The notes under the pieces were generated by a model. It searched no databases. It was not told the DNA's origin and worked only from the letters and a program-made list of their open reading frames with translations. Shown here piece after piece: positions 31,342 to 38,519 of a stretch of DNA of 38,531 nt. The number at the start of each line of letters is the position of its first letter. The first letter of the stretch is position 1. The DNA is from Defluviitaleaceae bacterium (GTDB taxonomy: Bacteria > Bacillota > Clostridia > Lachnospirales > WQUN01). The stretch lies in contig WQVF01000035.1 of NCBI GenBank assembly GCA_009781725.1, positions 1 to 38,531 of the forward strand, written 5' to 3'. The translations under genes and the position numbers were made by a program.

Positions 31342-32066
31342 AAAAGTACGCCGGGGTTTATCCTCCTATGATTGAGCGACTTACCGGGGAAAACAGCGAC
31401 CTCAAAGCAGCTAAGCGCAAGCTGCATCAGGCTTATGGGGCCTATACTCAGGATAATGGGTATAAGAAGGCGGGAAAGCTTTTAGATAATATGAATGAAG
31501 GCATCCCCTCCACAGCGCAGGATTTACTTGCCCTCCACGCCTCCACCAAAGAGCGGCTACCTTATTATAAGGAGTTTTACGAGTTTATATTGGAAAATAC
31601 CGGCCCTATTGAATCAATCCTGGATATCGGGTGCGGCTACAATCCTTTTTCCGTTCCTCTAATCCCTACTAAACTCAAAGCCTACTATGCCGTAGATATT
31701 GATGTACGAGGGGCAGAGCTGATAAATCGATTTTTCCTGCTGCTGGGGTTACCGCCTTATGCAAAGTGTGCGGATTTGGCTGTGGAAATCCCTCAAGATA
31801 ATGCCGATATCGCCATGATGTGTAAGCTGATACCTGTGCTAGAAGCTCAATCTCCCGGCAGTGGTTATAGACTTGCCAGAGAACTAAACACTCGTTTTTT
31901 ACTGATTACCTATCCACTTAAAAGCCTAGGAGGCCGAGAAAAGGGAATGGCAAAAAACTACACCGCCGCCTTTGAAAAGGCACTAGCAGATGGGCAGCTT
32001 GAGCCTTTTTCCCTAATAGCCCAAAAACAAATCGGCCAAGAAATGCTATATCTTGCATCAAAATAA
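31338..32066 (+). CDS. Arm/Rmt-family 16S rRNA (guanine1405-N7)-methyltransferase
   Basis: 242 residues, close to RmtB (about 251). Several blocks match the aminoglycoside-resistance family ArmA/RmtA-H and its producer relatives: LHASTKERL (66-74, identical in RmtB as I recall it), the SAM-binding LDIGCGYNPF (95-104), a KLIPVLE-type motif IV segment, SLGGREKGMAKNY (196-208) and IGQEMLYL (232-239). These enzymes methylate N7 of G1405 in helix 44 and block 4,6-linked deoxystreptamine aminoglycosides. It overlaps the tgt-like stop by ATGA and is co-translated with rsmI and tgt. The ordinary base composition and housekeeping neighbours argue for a resident gene, not a recent plasmid import. Activity on G1405 is inferred from family. 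Confidence 0.85.
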   Translation: MKKYAGVYPPMIERLTGENSDLKAAKRKLHQAYGAYTQDNGYKKAGKLLDNMNEGIPSTAQDLLALHASTKERLPYYKEFYEFILENTGPIESILDIGCGYNPFSVPLIPTKLKAYYAVDIDVRGAELINRFFLLLGLPPYAKCADLAVEIPQDNADIAMMCKLIPVLEAQSPGSGYRLARELNTRFLLITYPLKSLGGREKGMAKNYTAAFEKALADGQLEPFSLIAQKQIGQEMLYLASK

Positions 32067-32108
32067 TGGCAAAATTCATTTATGTTACTATGCAAAGGAG
32101 TATTATAG

Positions 32109-32180
32109 ATGGAAACTGACAAGAATCTGCTATATCAAAGAAGCATAAATCCAACCAAATGCAATAAAACTGGAAAATGA
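32109..32180 (+). CDS. 23-residue small reading frame with a strong ribosome binding site
   Basis: AAAGGAG stands nine bases before an ATG that opens METDKNLLYQRSINPTKCNK and stops soon after. The site is good but the product resembles nothing I know. It may be the 5' end of a decayed gene whose later part is the AP2-like fragment at 32204-32314, in another frame. Confidence 0.3.
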   Translation: METDKNLLYQRSINPTKCNKTGK

Positions 32181-32203
32181 CAAACGTTTATTCAGTAAAC
32201 TAG

Positions 32204-32314
32204 AACAATAAAAACGGTGTCCGGGGTGTTGCATGGTGCAGTACCAGACAAAAATGGCTTGCCGCCGAAGAAAAGTACTACGACACATTCCTAAAAGAAC
32301 ATTTGAAAGAGTAG
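32204..32314 (+). pseudogene. AP2-domain-like gene fragment
   Basis: A start-less frame of 36 codons reads NGVRGVAWCSTRQKWLA then AEEKYYDTFLKEHLKE and stop. The first part matches the core of AP2/ERF DNA-binding domains (GVRGVxW...KW.A), found in bacteria mainly in HNH homing endonucleases and integrases of mobile elements. It is likely a decayed mobile-element gene. The surrounding 32067-32350 stretch holds only this and the small frame at 32109. Confidence 0.45.
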
Positions 32315-32350
32315 AAGACAGCTCACGATTGCTATTTAAAGGATGATTCC

Positions 32351-33541
32351 ATGAACAGATTTTTCAAATCCCAATTAATCCGTAGTATGTGGCCTTACTT
32401 TGTATTGGCCTTTGCTGTGATTATTACCTTCCATGCTGTTTCGGAAATCAGTGTTCTTTGGGGGTTTTTGTCTCGGGTATGGGGTATCATCGTTCCGTTC
32501 TTTTCCGGTCTTATCATAGCCTATATTCTCAATATGCCCTGTGGGGCCATCCAACGCCTGCTCAAGCGGACGAATAATCCGATAATTGTAAAGCGCAGCC
32601 GCCCTTTAGCCGTGCTTATCCTTTTGATTATCGTCATCACCTTGATAGTACTGTTCCTAAACCTTGTTATCCCTGCGGTTGGCAGAAGCATTTCCCAGTT
32701 TGCTACGGAATTTGACTCCTACGTGCAGCAATTACAGGATGTTATTGTCTGGTTCAATACCCTTGAACTGCCGGAGTTTATTCCTACTCTTTATCTTGAT
32801 GATATCACTGAAATTATCCGGGGATTTGTAACTGACCTTGATACCGGGGATTTGGTTACCTCTATTTTTGCAGGGGTTGGCGGTTTTGCCGGTGGCTTGT
32901 TTAGGACATTCCTTGCGATAGTATCCGCTATATACTTCCTTACGGAAATGGAACGGCTATATGCCTTCACCAACAGGCTACTCGCTGCCATCTTCTCAGA
33001 AAAAAATAAAGCCACAATAATGAAATATTGTGGCAAGCTTAATTTTAATTTCCGTCAATATATTTATGTGCAGACCATTGATGGTGTGATTCTTGGTAGT
33101 CTTATGACTATTTTGCTGCTGATATTCCGGTCGCCCTATGCCCTGATTCTTGGCCTTATGCTTGGGATTGTGAATTATATCCCATACTTTGGATCGATTT
33201 TTGGCACTGTTATTGCCGCTGTGGTTATGGCATTTACACAGGGGCTGGGGACTGCCCTCTTTGCCTCGGTATTTATGTTTGGGTTGCAGCAACTGGACGG
33301 TAATTTTATCCAGCCCAAGCTTATGGGAGGCTCCTTCTCCCTTAGTCCCTTGCTGGTAATTATCAGCGTAACCGTTGGCGGTGCCTATGGGGGAATATTG
33401 GGGATGCTTGTGGCCATCCCCATTGTGGCACTACTCAAGGATATACTGGACAGCTATATAGAATACCGGGAACTCCTAAAGGCAGAAAAAGCCGTTATAA
33501 GTGAGGATGAACCGCCGGATGACGGGGCAACCTGGCTATAA
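32351..33541 (+). CDS. AI-2E family (PerM/YdiK/TqsA) membrane transporter
   Basis: 396 residues with about eight membrane helices. Family features are the early helical pair (WPYFVLAFAVIITFHAV, IIVPFFSGLIIAYILNMP), the amphipathic middle region, and the conserved late block IDGVILGSLMTILLL, YALILGLMLGIVNYIPYFGS, and ISVTVGGAYGGILGMLVAIP. Members have been linked to autoinducer-2 export, sodium/proton exchange or unknown roles, so the substrate is open. It is followed directly by the convergent aldo/keto reductase (stop to stop with no gap). Confidence 0.93.
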   Translation: MNRFFKSQLIRSMWPYFVLAFAVIITFHAVSEISVLWGFLSRVWGIIVPFFSGLIIAYILNMPCGAIQRLLKRTNNPIIVKRSRPLAVLILLIIVITLIVLFLNLVIPAVGRSISQFATEFDSYVQQLQDVIVWFNTLELPEFIPTLYLDDITEIIRGFVTDLDTGDLVTSIFAGVGGFAGGLFRTFLAIVSAIYFLTEMERLYAFTNRLLAAIFSEKNKATIMKYCGKLNFNFRQYIYVQTIDGVILGSLMTILLLIFRSPYALILGLMLGIVNYIPYFGSIFGTVIAAVVMAFTQGLGTALFASVFMFGLQQLDGNFIQPKLMGGSFSLSPLLVIISVTVGGAYGGILGMLVAIPIVALLKDILDSYIEYRELLKAEKAVISEDEPPDDGATWL

Positions 33542-34699
33542 TTACCCTCCAATAATCTTCCGAATCAAAGCATATGCAGGACGAAGTGGCAATGGCTCAA
33601 ACCGCCTTGCCACTTTTTTTAGTGCGGCACGAATGGGTATACCTTGTGGGCAGTGCCTTTCGCAGTGGCCACAGTTATTGCAATTTCTGGGGGTATTGGG
33701 CTTCTTTGTGATTACAGCTGTAGTTGTAGCATAAAGGGTTATCCCTTTTACATAGCCTTGGCCGAAGCTTGTGTTATAAGCGGTCAGGCAGGCAGGGATA
33801 TTTATCCCCTTTGGGCAGGGCAGGCAGTAGTTGCAGCCGGTACAATTGTATTTATATGTTTTTCGGAATATTTCGACTACATTGGGATACACCGCCAATT
33901 CTTCTTGGGTCAGAGGCCGGAAGGCATCTGCTGATTTTATATTGGCATTGAGAATTTCTATGCTGCGCATTCCGCTTACGACGACGGTTACCTCAGGCTG
34001 ATTCCACAGCCACCATAGAGCCCAATCCGCCGGAGTCATATCAGGCTGAGTCAGCATCTCAGCGGCCTGCTTTGGCAGGCCTGTTGCCAGCCCGCCTCCA
34101 AGAAGAGGCTCCATAATAAAAACAGACATACCCTTTGCGACAGCGGCCATGAGGCCCTTTTTCCCAGCCTGATAATTTTCATCATAGTAATTGTACTGTA
34201 TCATACAAAATGTCCAGGGGTAGGAGTCTAGGATTTCCAAGAAATCATCGCAAGTCCCATGATAGGAAAACCCGACCTGACGGATTTGCCCACTGGCCTT
34301 CTTCTTAGCCAGCCAGTTCTCAATGCCCATCTCCTGAAGAGCCTTCCATTGAGAATAGCTGGAGACGGCGTGCATAAAATAATAATCTACATAGTCGGTC
34401 TTGAGTCTTTTAAGCTGCTCCTCAAAAAGCCGGTCAAAGTCCGCGGGGGATTTGCACTTGACAATGGGTAACTTTGTAGCGATATACACATCCTTGCGTT
34501 TATTATGCTTAGCCAAAATTTCACCAAGGGTGACTTCGCTGCCTGGATAGATATACGCCGTATCAAAGAAGTTGACCCCACCCTCGATTGCGGCAAGGAC
34601 CAGAGCTTCGGACTCTTTTTTATTCATAGGAAAACGCATACAGCCCATTCCTAGTGCAGACAACTGATTCCCTGATGCTTTATCTTCGCGGTATTGCAT
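33542..34699 (-). CDS. aldo/keto reductase with C-terminal 4Fe-4S domain
   Basis: About 385 residues from the ATG at 34699, with GGGAGG inside the end of argB. The N-terminal TIM barrel has GMGCMRFPM, FFDTAYIYPGSE, the catalytic-type lysine KLPIV and YYFMHAVSS, as in NADPH-dependent reductases. The C-terminal part has ferredoxin-like cysteines: NCTGCNYCLPCPKGINIP, and a later NCNNCGHCERHCPQGI. This architecture (aldo/keto reductase plus 4Fe-4S) is widespread in anaerobes with mostly unknown substrates. It lies just after argB on the same strand and is likely translated in coupling with it. Function within metabolism cannot be fixed. Confidence 0.93.
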   Translation of the reverse strand: MQYREDKASGNQLSALGMGCMRFPMNKKESEALVLAAIEGGVNFFDTAYIYPGSEVTLGEILAKHNKRKDVYIATKLPIVKCKSPADFDRLFEEQLKRLKTDYVDYYFMHAVSSYSQWKALQEMGIENWLAKKKASGQIRQVGFSYHGTCDDFLEILDSYPWTFCMIQYNYYDENYQAGKKGLMAAVAKGMSVFIMEPLLGGGLATGLPKQAAEMLTQPDMTPADWALWWLWNQPEVTVVVSGMRSIEILNANIKSADAFRPLTQEELAVYPNVVEIFRKTYKYNCTGCNYCLPCPKGINIPACLTAYNTSFGQGYVKGITLYATTTAVITKKPNTPRNCNNCGHCERHCPQGIPIRAALKKVARRFEPLPLRPAYALIRKIIGG

Positions 34700-34701
34700 G
34701 T

Positions 34702-35565
34702 TTACCTCCCACATATCATCGTGCCGATTCCTTGGTCGCTCAACAGTTCTATTAAGATGGAATGAGGCACCCGGCCATCCAAAATATGGGCCCGGGGCAC
34801 ACCATTTTTTACTACTTCAGCGCAGCACTCCACCTTGGGAATCATACCGCCGGTAATAATCCCGGTCTTCTTAAGTACGTCTACCTGGGCTAGGCTAACC
34901 TCAGGTATGAGAGTGGTTTCATCTTTTGGGTCTCTAAGAATCCCCCGCACATCTGTAAGTAGAATAAGCTTTTCTGCGCCAACAGCAACCGCCAGCCTCG
35001 CCGCGGCAGAGTCCGCATTAATATTATACATAACCCCTGGCTCCTCACCACAGGCCACTGTAGAAATTACCGGGATGTATCCCCCCGTAAGTGCTATGTT
35101 AATCGGCTCAGGATTAACCTCCGTAAGCTCCCCAACAAAGCCCAAATCCTCATCGACGGCAAGTTTTTTTGCCACAAGCATCCGTCCGTCAGCACCAGAA
35201 AGGCTAAGGGCCTTACCTCCATGGTCACCGATAAGCTGGGCCAAGGATTTACCAATTCTACCGCATAGCACCATTTGCACAGCTTCCATGGTCTCTTCAT
35301 CAGTATAGCGCAAGCCGTTTATAAATCGGGGCTCCTTTCCGATTTTCCCAAGAAGTTCGTTAATCTCCGGCCCACCCCCATGTACCACCACGACCCGTAT
35401 TCCAACAAGGGAAAGCAAAACCACATCGGCAATAACCTGCCGACAAAGCTCATCGGATTTCATGGCTCCTCCGCCGTATTTTACAACCATAGTCTTACCG
35501 TGATACCGTCGGATATAAGGCAGGGCCTCAGACAGGGTATGGGCTTTTTCTATTGTAGTTGACAT
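34702..35565 (-). CDS. argB: acetylglutamate kinase
   Basis: Phosphorylates N-acetyl-L-glutamate in the second step of arginine synthesis, in the cytoplasm. 287 residues, the usual length. Motifs: MVVKYGGGAMKS (ATP-binding glycine loop and lysine), VVVHGGGPEINELL (substrate loop), ALSLSGADGRML, YNINADSAAARLA and TDVRGILRDPKDETTLIP, followed by GIITGGMIPKVECC. All catalytic residues appear intact. No other arginine gene is adjacent, so argB is separated from argCJDF, if these exist. AAGGAGG-like signal CCTCCTAATC precedes the ATG. The aldo/keto reductase begins right after it. Confidence 0.96.
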   Translation of the reverse strand: MSTTIEKAHTLSEALPYIRRYHGKTMVVKYGGGAMKSDELCRQVIADVVLLSLVGIRVVVVHGGGPEINELLGKIGKEPRFINGLRYTDEETMEAVQMVLCGRIGKSLAQLIGDHGGKALSLSGADGRMLVAKKLAVDEDLGFVGELTEVNPEPINIALTGGYIPVISTVACGEEPGVMYNINADSAAARLAVAVGAEKLILLTDVRGILRDPKDETTLIPEVSLAQVDVLKKTGIITGGMIPKVECCAEVVKNGVPRAHILDGRVPHSILIELLSDQGIGTMICGR

Positions 35566-35582
35566 AAAAACCTCCTAATCAA

Positions 35583-35654
35583 TAAATTTTTCTTCTGCAA
35601 ATGCTTCTGTGCAGAAAAAAATTTATGGTTTTTGCCATAGGCAAAAAGATTTCC
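35583..35654. repeat. 72-base double-hairpin repeat, copy 1
   Basis: Two hairpins in series: AAATTTTTCTTCTGCA paired to TGCAGAAAAAAATTT, then TTTTTGCC-ATA-GGCAAAAA. It matches copy 2 at 37729-37800 in 68 of 72 bases. Sequence CCTAATCAATAAATT precedes copy 1 and follows copy 2. The stretch 35566-35951 also holds the zinc-ribbon fragment at 35705. Confidence 0.85.
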
Positions 35655-35704
35655 TTATAGCATTTATTATATGAAGGTACTTTGGAAAAGGAGTACACTA
35701 AAAC

Positions 35705-35818
35705 ATACTCAACTGCCCTGTTTGCGGTACAAGCATCGGTTTTTGGGAAGCAATGAGAGAGGGGCGTTTCATTTCAGATAGTTGGGTTTTGCTCTTGGAA
35801 AGGATGTTCATAATTTAA
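35705..35818 (+). pseudogene. start-less zinc-ribbon fragment
   Basis: A 37-codon frame beginning at ATA reads ILNCPVCGTSIGFWEAMREG and continues to a stop at 35818. AAAGGAG lies 12 bases before the ATA. CPVCG looks like the start of a zinc-ribbon protein, and the ATA may be a mutated ATG. Probably a decayed gene; the rest of the original protein is not visible. Confidence 0.35.
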
Positions 35819-35951
35819 CAGGAGTGAAGCCCGCTGTCTTTTATTCCCAACGGGCGCACGACAGTTTCGACTTGTCGATACTGTATAAGTGCACCCGCTT
35901 GTGTTTGATAAGCGGCGATGCCATTGTACCCCGAACCCTATTCATCTCCCT

Positions 35952-36503
35952 TTATTTTGATTTCATTGCGTCAATGGCGGCGATGCGCGCAAATATAAAC
36001 TGCTCAATTACGTCAAACTGTTCCGGCGTAGGGTTGTGACAGGCGTACCCCATGTTTAGCGTACACAAATAGTGCGTTTTGCCCCCTTCGATAAATATAA
36101 GTGTTTTATCGCAATCAAGCCCGCGGATTATACGTCCATCCGGCGTTCCGGCGCATACCCCACATGATATACCGCGGTTGTCAAGATACTCGCGCCGCAT
36201 TTCTTCCGGGTGTGCAAGTAAAATCCGTTCCACTTCCTGCATCCTGCCAAGTGATAGCTGCACAATAAAATGGTTTGTGGGGTCTATATTGCGTACTCCC
36301 TTATTAGACATCGTTGCTCGCATGGTGATGTTAAACACATTCACGCCCCGGTATGTGAACGTAAAGGAGTTATACGACATCCAGCGGTTGCGCATTTTAT
36401 GTTCGTTTGCGATATTGAACAACATCTCTGCGCCACGGCGCAACGTATCATCATGAATGTATTGTGTATGAATTTCATCTATTGATGGTTTGGGTTCTGG
36501 CAT
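35952..36503 (-). CDS. hypothetical protein with CGVC motif
   Basis: 183 residues with no signal peptide or membrane helix. It is an alpha/beta protein, with a strand-rich middle NRWMSYNSFTFTYRGVNVF, a conserved-looking ISCGVCAGTPDGRIIRGLDC, and a helical C-terminus. The CxxC plus later cysteines could bind metal. I do not recognise the family. It starts three bases after the MerR-type regulator stop and is surely in the same operon, so the regulator may act on or with it. The pair is flanked by the two 72-base repeats. Confidence 0.65.
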   Translation of the reverse strand: MPEPKPSIDEIHTQYIHDDTLRRGAEMLFNIANEHKMRNRWMSYNSFTFTYRGVNVFNITMRATMSNKGVRNIDPTNHFIVQLSLGRMQEVERILLAHPEEMRREYLDNRGISCGVCAGTPDGRIIRGLDCDKTLIFIEGGKTHYLCTLNMGYACHNPTPEQFDVIEQFIFARIAAIDAMKSK

Positions 36504-36506
36504 GAT

Positions 36507-37568
36507 TTATTCTTCCTTTCCGGGTTTTATGAAGAAGCAAATATCCATGATTTTATACCCCATGCTGTCCGCTGTTTCACGATGAGGGACATACCGTTCA
36601 AACCACCAATTGTCTATAGGGGTAAAACCTTCGGCTTTCAGTTTTTCAAAAGCCACAGGCTCACGCGCCATAACATCATCTTCTTTTCCGTAAAGCCAGC
36701 ACACGCCTACGTCTACTTGCGGAAAATCGGAATATTCATATCCATCTGGCACAGGGGTATCTTCCGGCATGAAGAAACCAAGCCAGTATTCAAATTGATT
36801 ATGGTCGCCATCCGGGTGGCGCATTAAACCTATCATCGCACAACCGTCCTGCGGGTTATTATCCGTATATATTTTTGTGGGGTCTATTTTTAATTGTTTG
36901 ACGAGTGACTTATCAGAATCAGCATCAAAATCTTCCGTCCAATTATCCCACGCTTCGCCGCCGCTTGCGTATTTTTCCCCAATAAACCGTGAAGCGTTAA
37001 GGGTTTGTCTGTATGTGTTTACGGCTATGGGCGGTGTCAACCGCTTGTCCTCAAGTTTATCCGTCACTTCTAAAAATCGGCTTGCGTTGGTAGGTTCGGT
37101 TGTTTGCGCTGCAGCTTGTCCGCTTATACTGCCGGGGTTTCCGTTGTAATCCGCAGCGGCTAAATGTCTTTCGATTTCTTTGGCTTTGTCATACAGCAGC
37201 TTTACTTCAACGTCGTTATGAAAATCGGATTGCTTGATTTGCTCGATGAAGTCCAGCACTATGCTCTTTAGTTCATGTAGCAAAGCCACTTCATCATCAA
37301 TATCATCTGCCTTTTTACCAAGTACATCCAGCACAACTTCGGAATCGGGTGCGTCAAAAATACACTTGATGTCTTTGATACGGATATTCAGCTTCCGCAA
37401 GATAATGATTTGCTGTAAGCGGGTAATAGCTGCTTCGTCATACACCCTATGGGCGTAATCCTCGGTGCGGGTGCTGGTCAGTAGCCCGATGTCCTCGTAA
37501 TATCGGAGCGTCCGAGCGGTGATGGCGTACTTCGCTGATACATCCTTGATTTTAATGAGTTCGTTCAT
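36507..37568 (-). CDS. MerR-family regulator with C-terminal effector-binding (GyrI-like) domain
   Basis: 353 residues with TTGGAGG upstream. The N-terminal MerR winged helix has IKDVSAKYAITARTLRYYED and GLLTSTRTEDYAHRVYDEAA, then a helix ILRKLNIRIKDIK and a dimerisation coiled coil (about 90-125). The C-terminal part (about 190-350), with FEYWLGFFMPEDTPVPDGY and NWWFERYVPHRE, looks like a GyrI/AraC effector-binding domain, as in BmrR-type multidrug or peptide sensors. The ligand is unknown. It lies upstream of the hypothetical protein in a two-gene unit; a spacer of 19 bases, usual for MerR promoters, was not identified with confidence. Confidence 0.9.
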   Translation of the reverse strand: MNELIKIKDVSAKYAITARTLRYYEDIGLLTSTRTEDYAHRVYDEAAITRLQQIIILRKLNIRIKDIKCIFDAPDSEVVLDVLGKKADDIDDEVALLHELKSIVLDFIEQIKQSDFHNDVEVKLLYDKAKEIERHLAAADYNGNPGSISGQAAAQTTEPTNASRFLEVTDKLEDKRLTPPIAVNTYRQTLNASRFIGEKYASGGEAWDNWTEDFDADSDKSLVKQLKIDPTKIYTDNNPQDGCAMIGLMRHPDGDHNQFEYWLGFFMPEDTPVPDGYEYSDFPQVDVGVCWLYGKEDDVMAREPVAFEKLKAEGFTPIDNWWFERYVPHRETADSMGYKIMDICFFIKPGKEE

Positions 37569-37728
37569 GGTAGTCTACCTCCAAAATAGTTTTGCCGAAA
37601 AACGACATACCATGAGTTTACATCCTTCCCTAACGGAAGAATCAAGAGATTTTTTCGGAAAATCTCTTTTGGAACAATTATATGCTGACATGCTTATTCA
37701 GAAGCTACCTTGACAACACAAATGTTAT

Positions 37729-37800
37729 TAAATTTTTCTTCTGCATACGCTTCTATGCAGAAAAAAATTTATGGTTTTTGCCGTAGGCAAAAAGATTTCC
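37729..37800. repeat. 72-base double-hairpin repeat, copy 2
   Basis: Same unit as 35583-35654, in the same orientation, four differences. Here the first hairpin is a longer palindrome (TTCTGCATA with TATGCAGAA), and the second has GTA in place of ATA in its loop. CCTAATCAATAAATT follows, as precedes copy 1. The rest of 37569-37984 holds a short 33-codon frame at 37612-37713 without a ribosome binding site, which I do not accept as a gene. Confidence 0.85.
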
Positions 37801-37873
37801 TAATCAATAAATTCTACTACCAGGGATGATAGCATGATGGTTTTTACAAGGTCAATCATATGTATGAACTGCA

Positions 37874-37906
37874 CAAAAATTCCGTATGGTGCCATATGGA
37901 TTTTTT
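37874..37906. repeat. second copy of the rsmI-type hairpin
   Basis: A short A run, CCGTATGG-TG-CCATATGG, and a T run repeat the hairpin inside rsmI (29820-29856). In this position it would be a normal terminator or bidirectional stop between transcripts. Confidence 0.65.
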
Positions 37907-37984
37907 ATGCAATATTTCTATCCGCGTTTACATATTGATTGGTTGCTGATATTTTACAAACATCGAAGGAATAGGAGGAGGCAT

Positions 37985-38437
37985 ATGAAAACGCTGGCAT
38001 TCTGTATTTTTATGTTCATGCTTTTACACGTTTTAGCGGCATGTGGTTCAAATACAAGGCGAGTTGGCAATGTGCAAGTTGATTTGGGAGAATCGGATAG
38101 ATTTACCCATGAGGAAATCCAAGGAGCTATGGATGTTGTAAAAGAGACGTTCTTGGAGAGTCACGGCAGATGGAGCGAACTTGCATCATTATGGTATGAC
38201 GAAAGATTTTCGAATGGGACGATAGCATCAGGAGACTGGGATAAGGAAAATACAATTGTAATCGATTCCCTATATTATAGAGGCCAAGGCTATGGTGCAG
38301 GGGTGTATTGGTGGCCAGGCCGTGGTTTCGGCCCTGCAAGGCAGCTTATGCCATGGATATGGATTTTATCTCGAGAAAGTCCATCCGACCCATGGGTATT
38401 TGTTACTGACGCCAATCAAGAGTTAAATGAACCCTAG
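37985..38437 (+). CDS. small secreted lipoprotein
   Basis: 150 residues from the ATG at 37985, preceded by AGGAGGAGG. A lipoprotein signal ends VLAAC. The mature part, with FTHEEIQGAMDVVKETFLES then SLWYDERFSN and later WMWILSRESPSDPWV (approximate), follows the pattern of a clostridial lipoprotein family of unknown function (DUF4829-like as I recall, unverified). A start further upstream at 37886 would place the signal peptide behind a basic stretch and lacks a site. It is a single-gene unit followed by a structured 3' element. Confidence 0.8.
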   Translation: MKTLAFCIFMFMLLHVLAACGSNTRRVGNVQVDLGESDRFTHEEIQGAMDVVKETFLESHGRWSELASLWYDERFSNGTIASGDWDKENTIVIDSLYYRGQGYGAGVYWWPGRGFGPARQLMPWIWILSRESPSDPWVFVTDANQELNEP

Positions 38438-38446
38438 AAGCAAGAA

Positions 38447-38519
38447 AAACGGCGAAAAGTGTGATAAATTGGATGAATGCCTAAAGACATCCAATTAATC
38501 GAACTTTATTGCGCCGTTT
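38447..38519 (+). terminator. structured 3' element after the lipoprotein gene
   Basis: An outer stem AAACGGCG/CGCCGTTT (38447-38454 with 38512-38519), an inner AAGT/ACTT pair, and a nine-base hairpin AATTGGATG/CATCCAATT nest inside one another. There is no strong T run, so it may be an RNA-stabilising element or a non-canonical terminator. The window ends 12 bases later. Confidence 0.5.

Noticed and set aside
34835..35308. 157-codon plus-strand frame opposite argB
   Set aside because: Composition-driven shadow of argB; no start signal or family resemblance.
35782..36039. 85-codon plus-strand frame running into the hypothetical gene
   Set aside because: Half of it is antisense to the 183-residue gene and the start is a weak TTG; probably chance or a piece of the decayed zinc-ribbon gene.
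37612..37713. 33-codon frame MSLHPSLTEESRDFFG...
   Set aside because: No ribosome binding site and no recognisable product; kept only as a note to the intergenic stretch.
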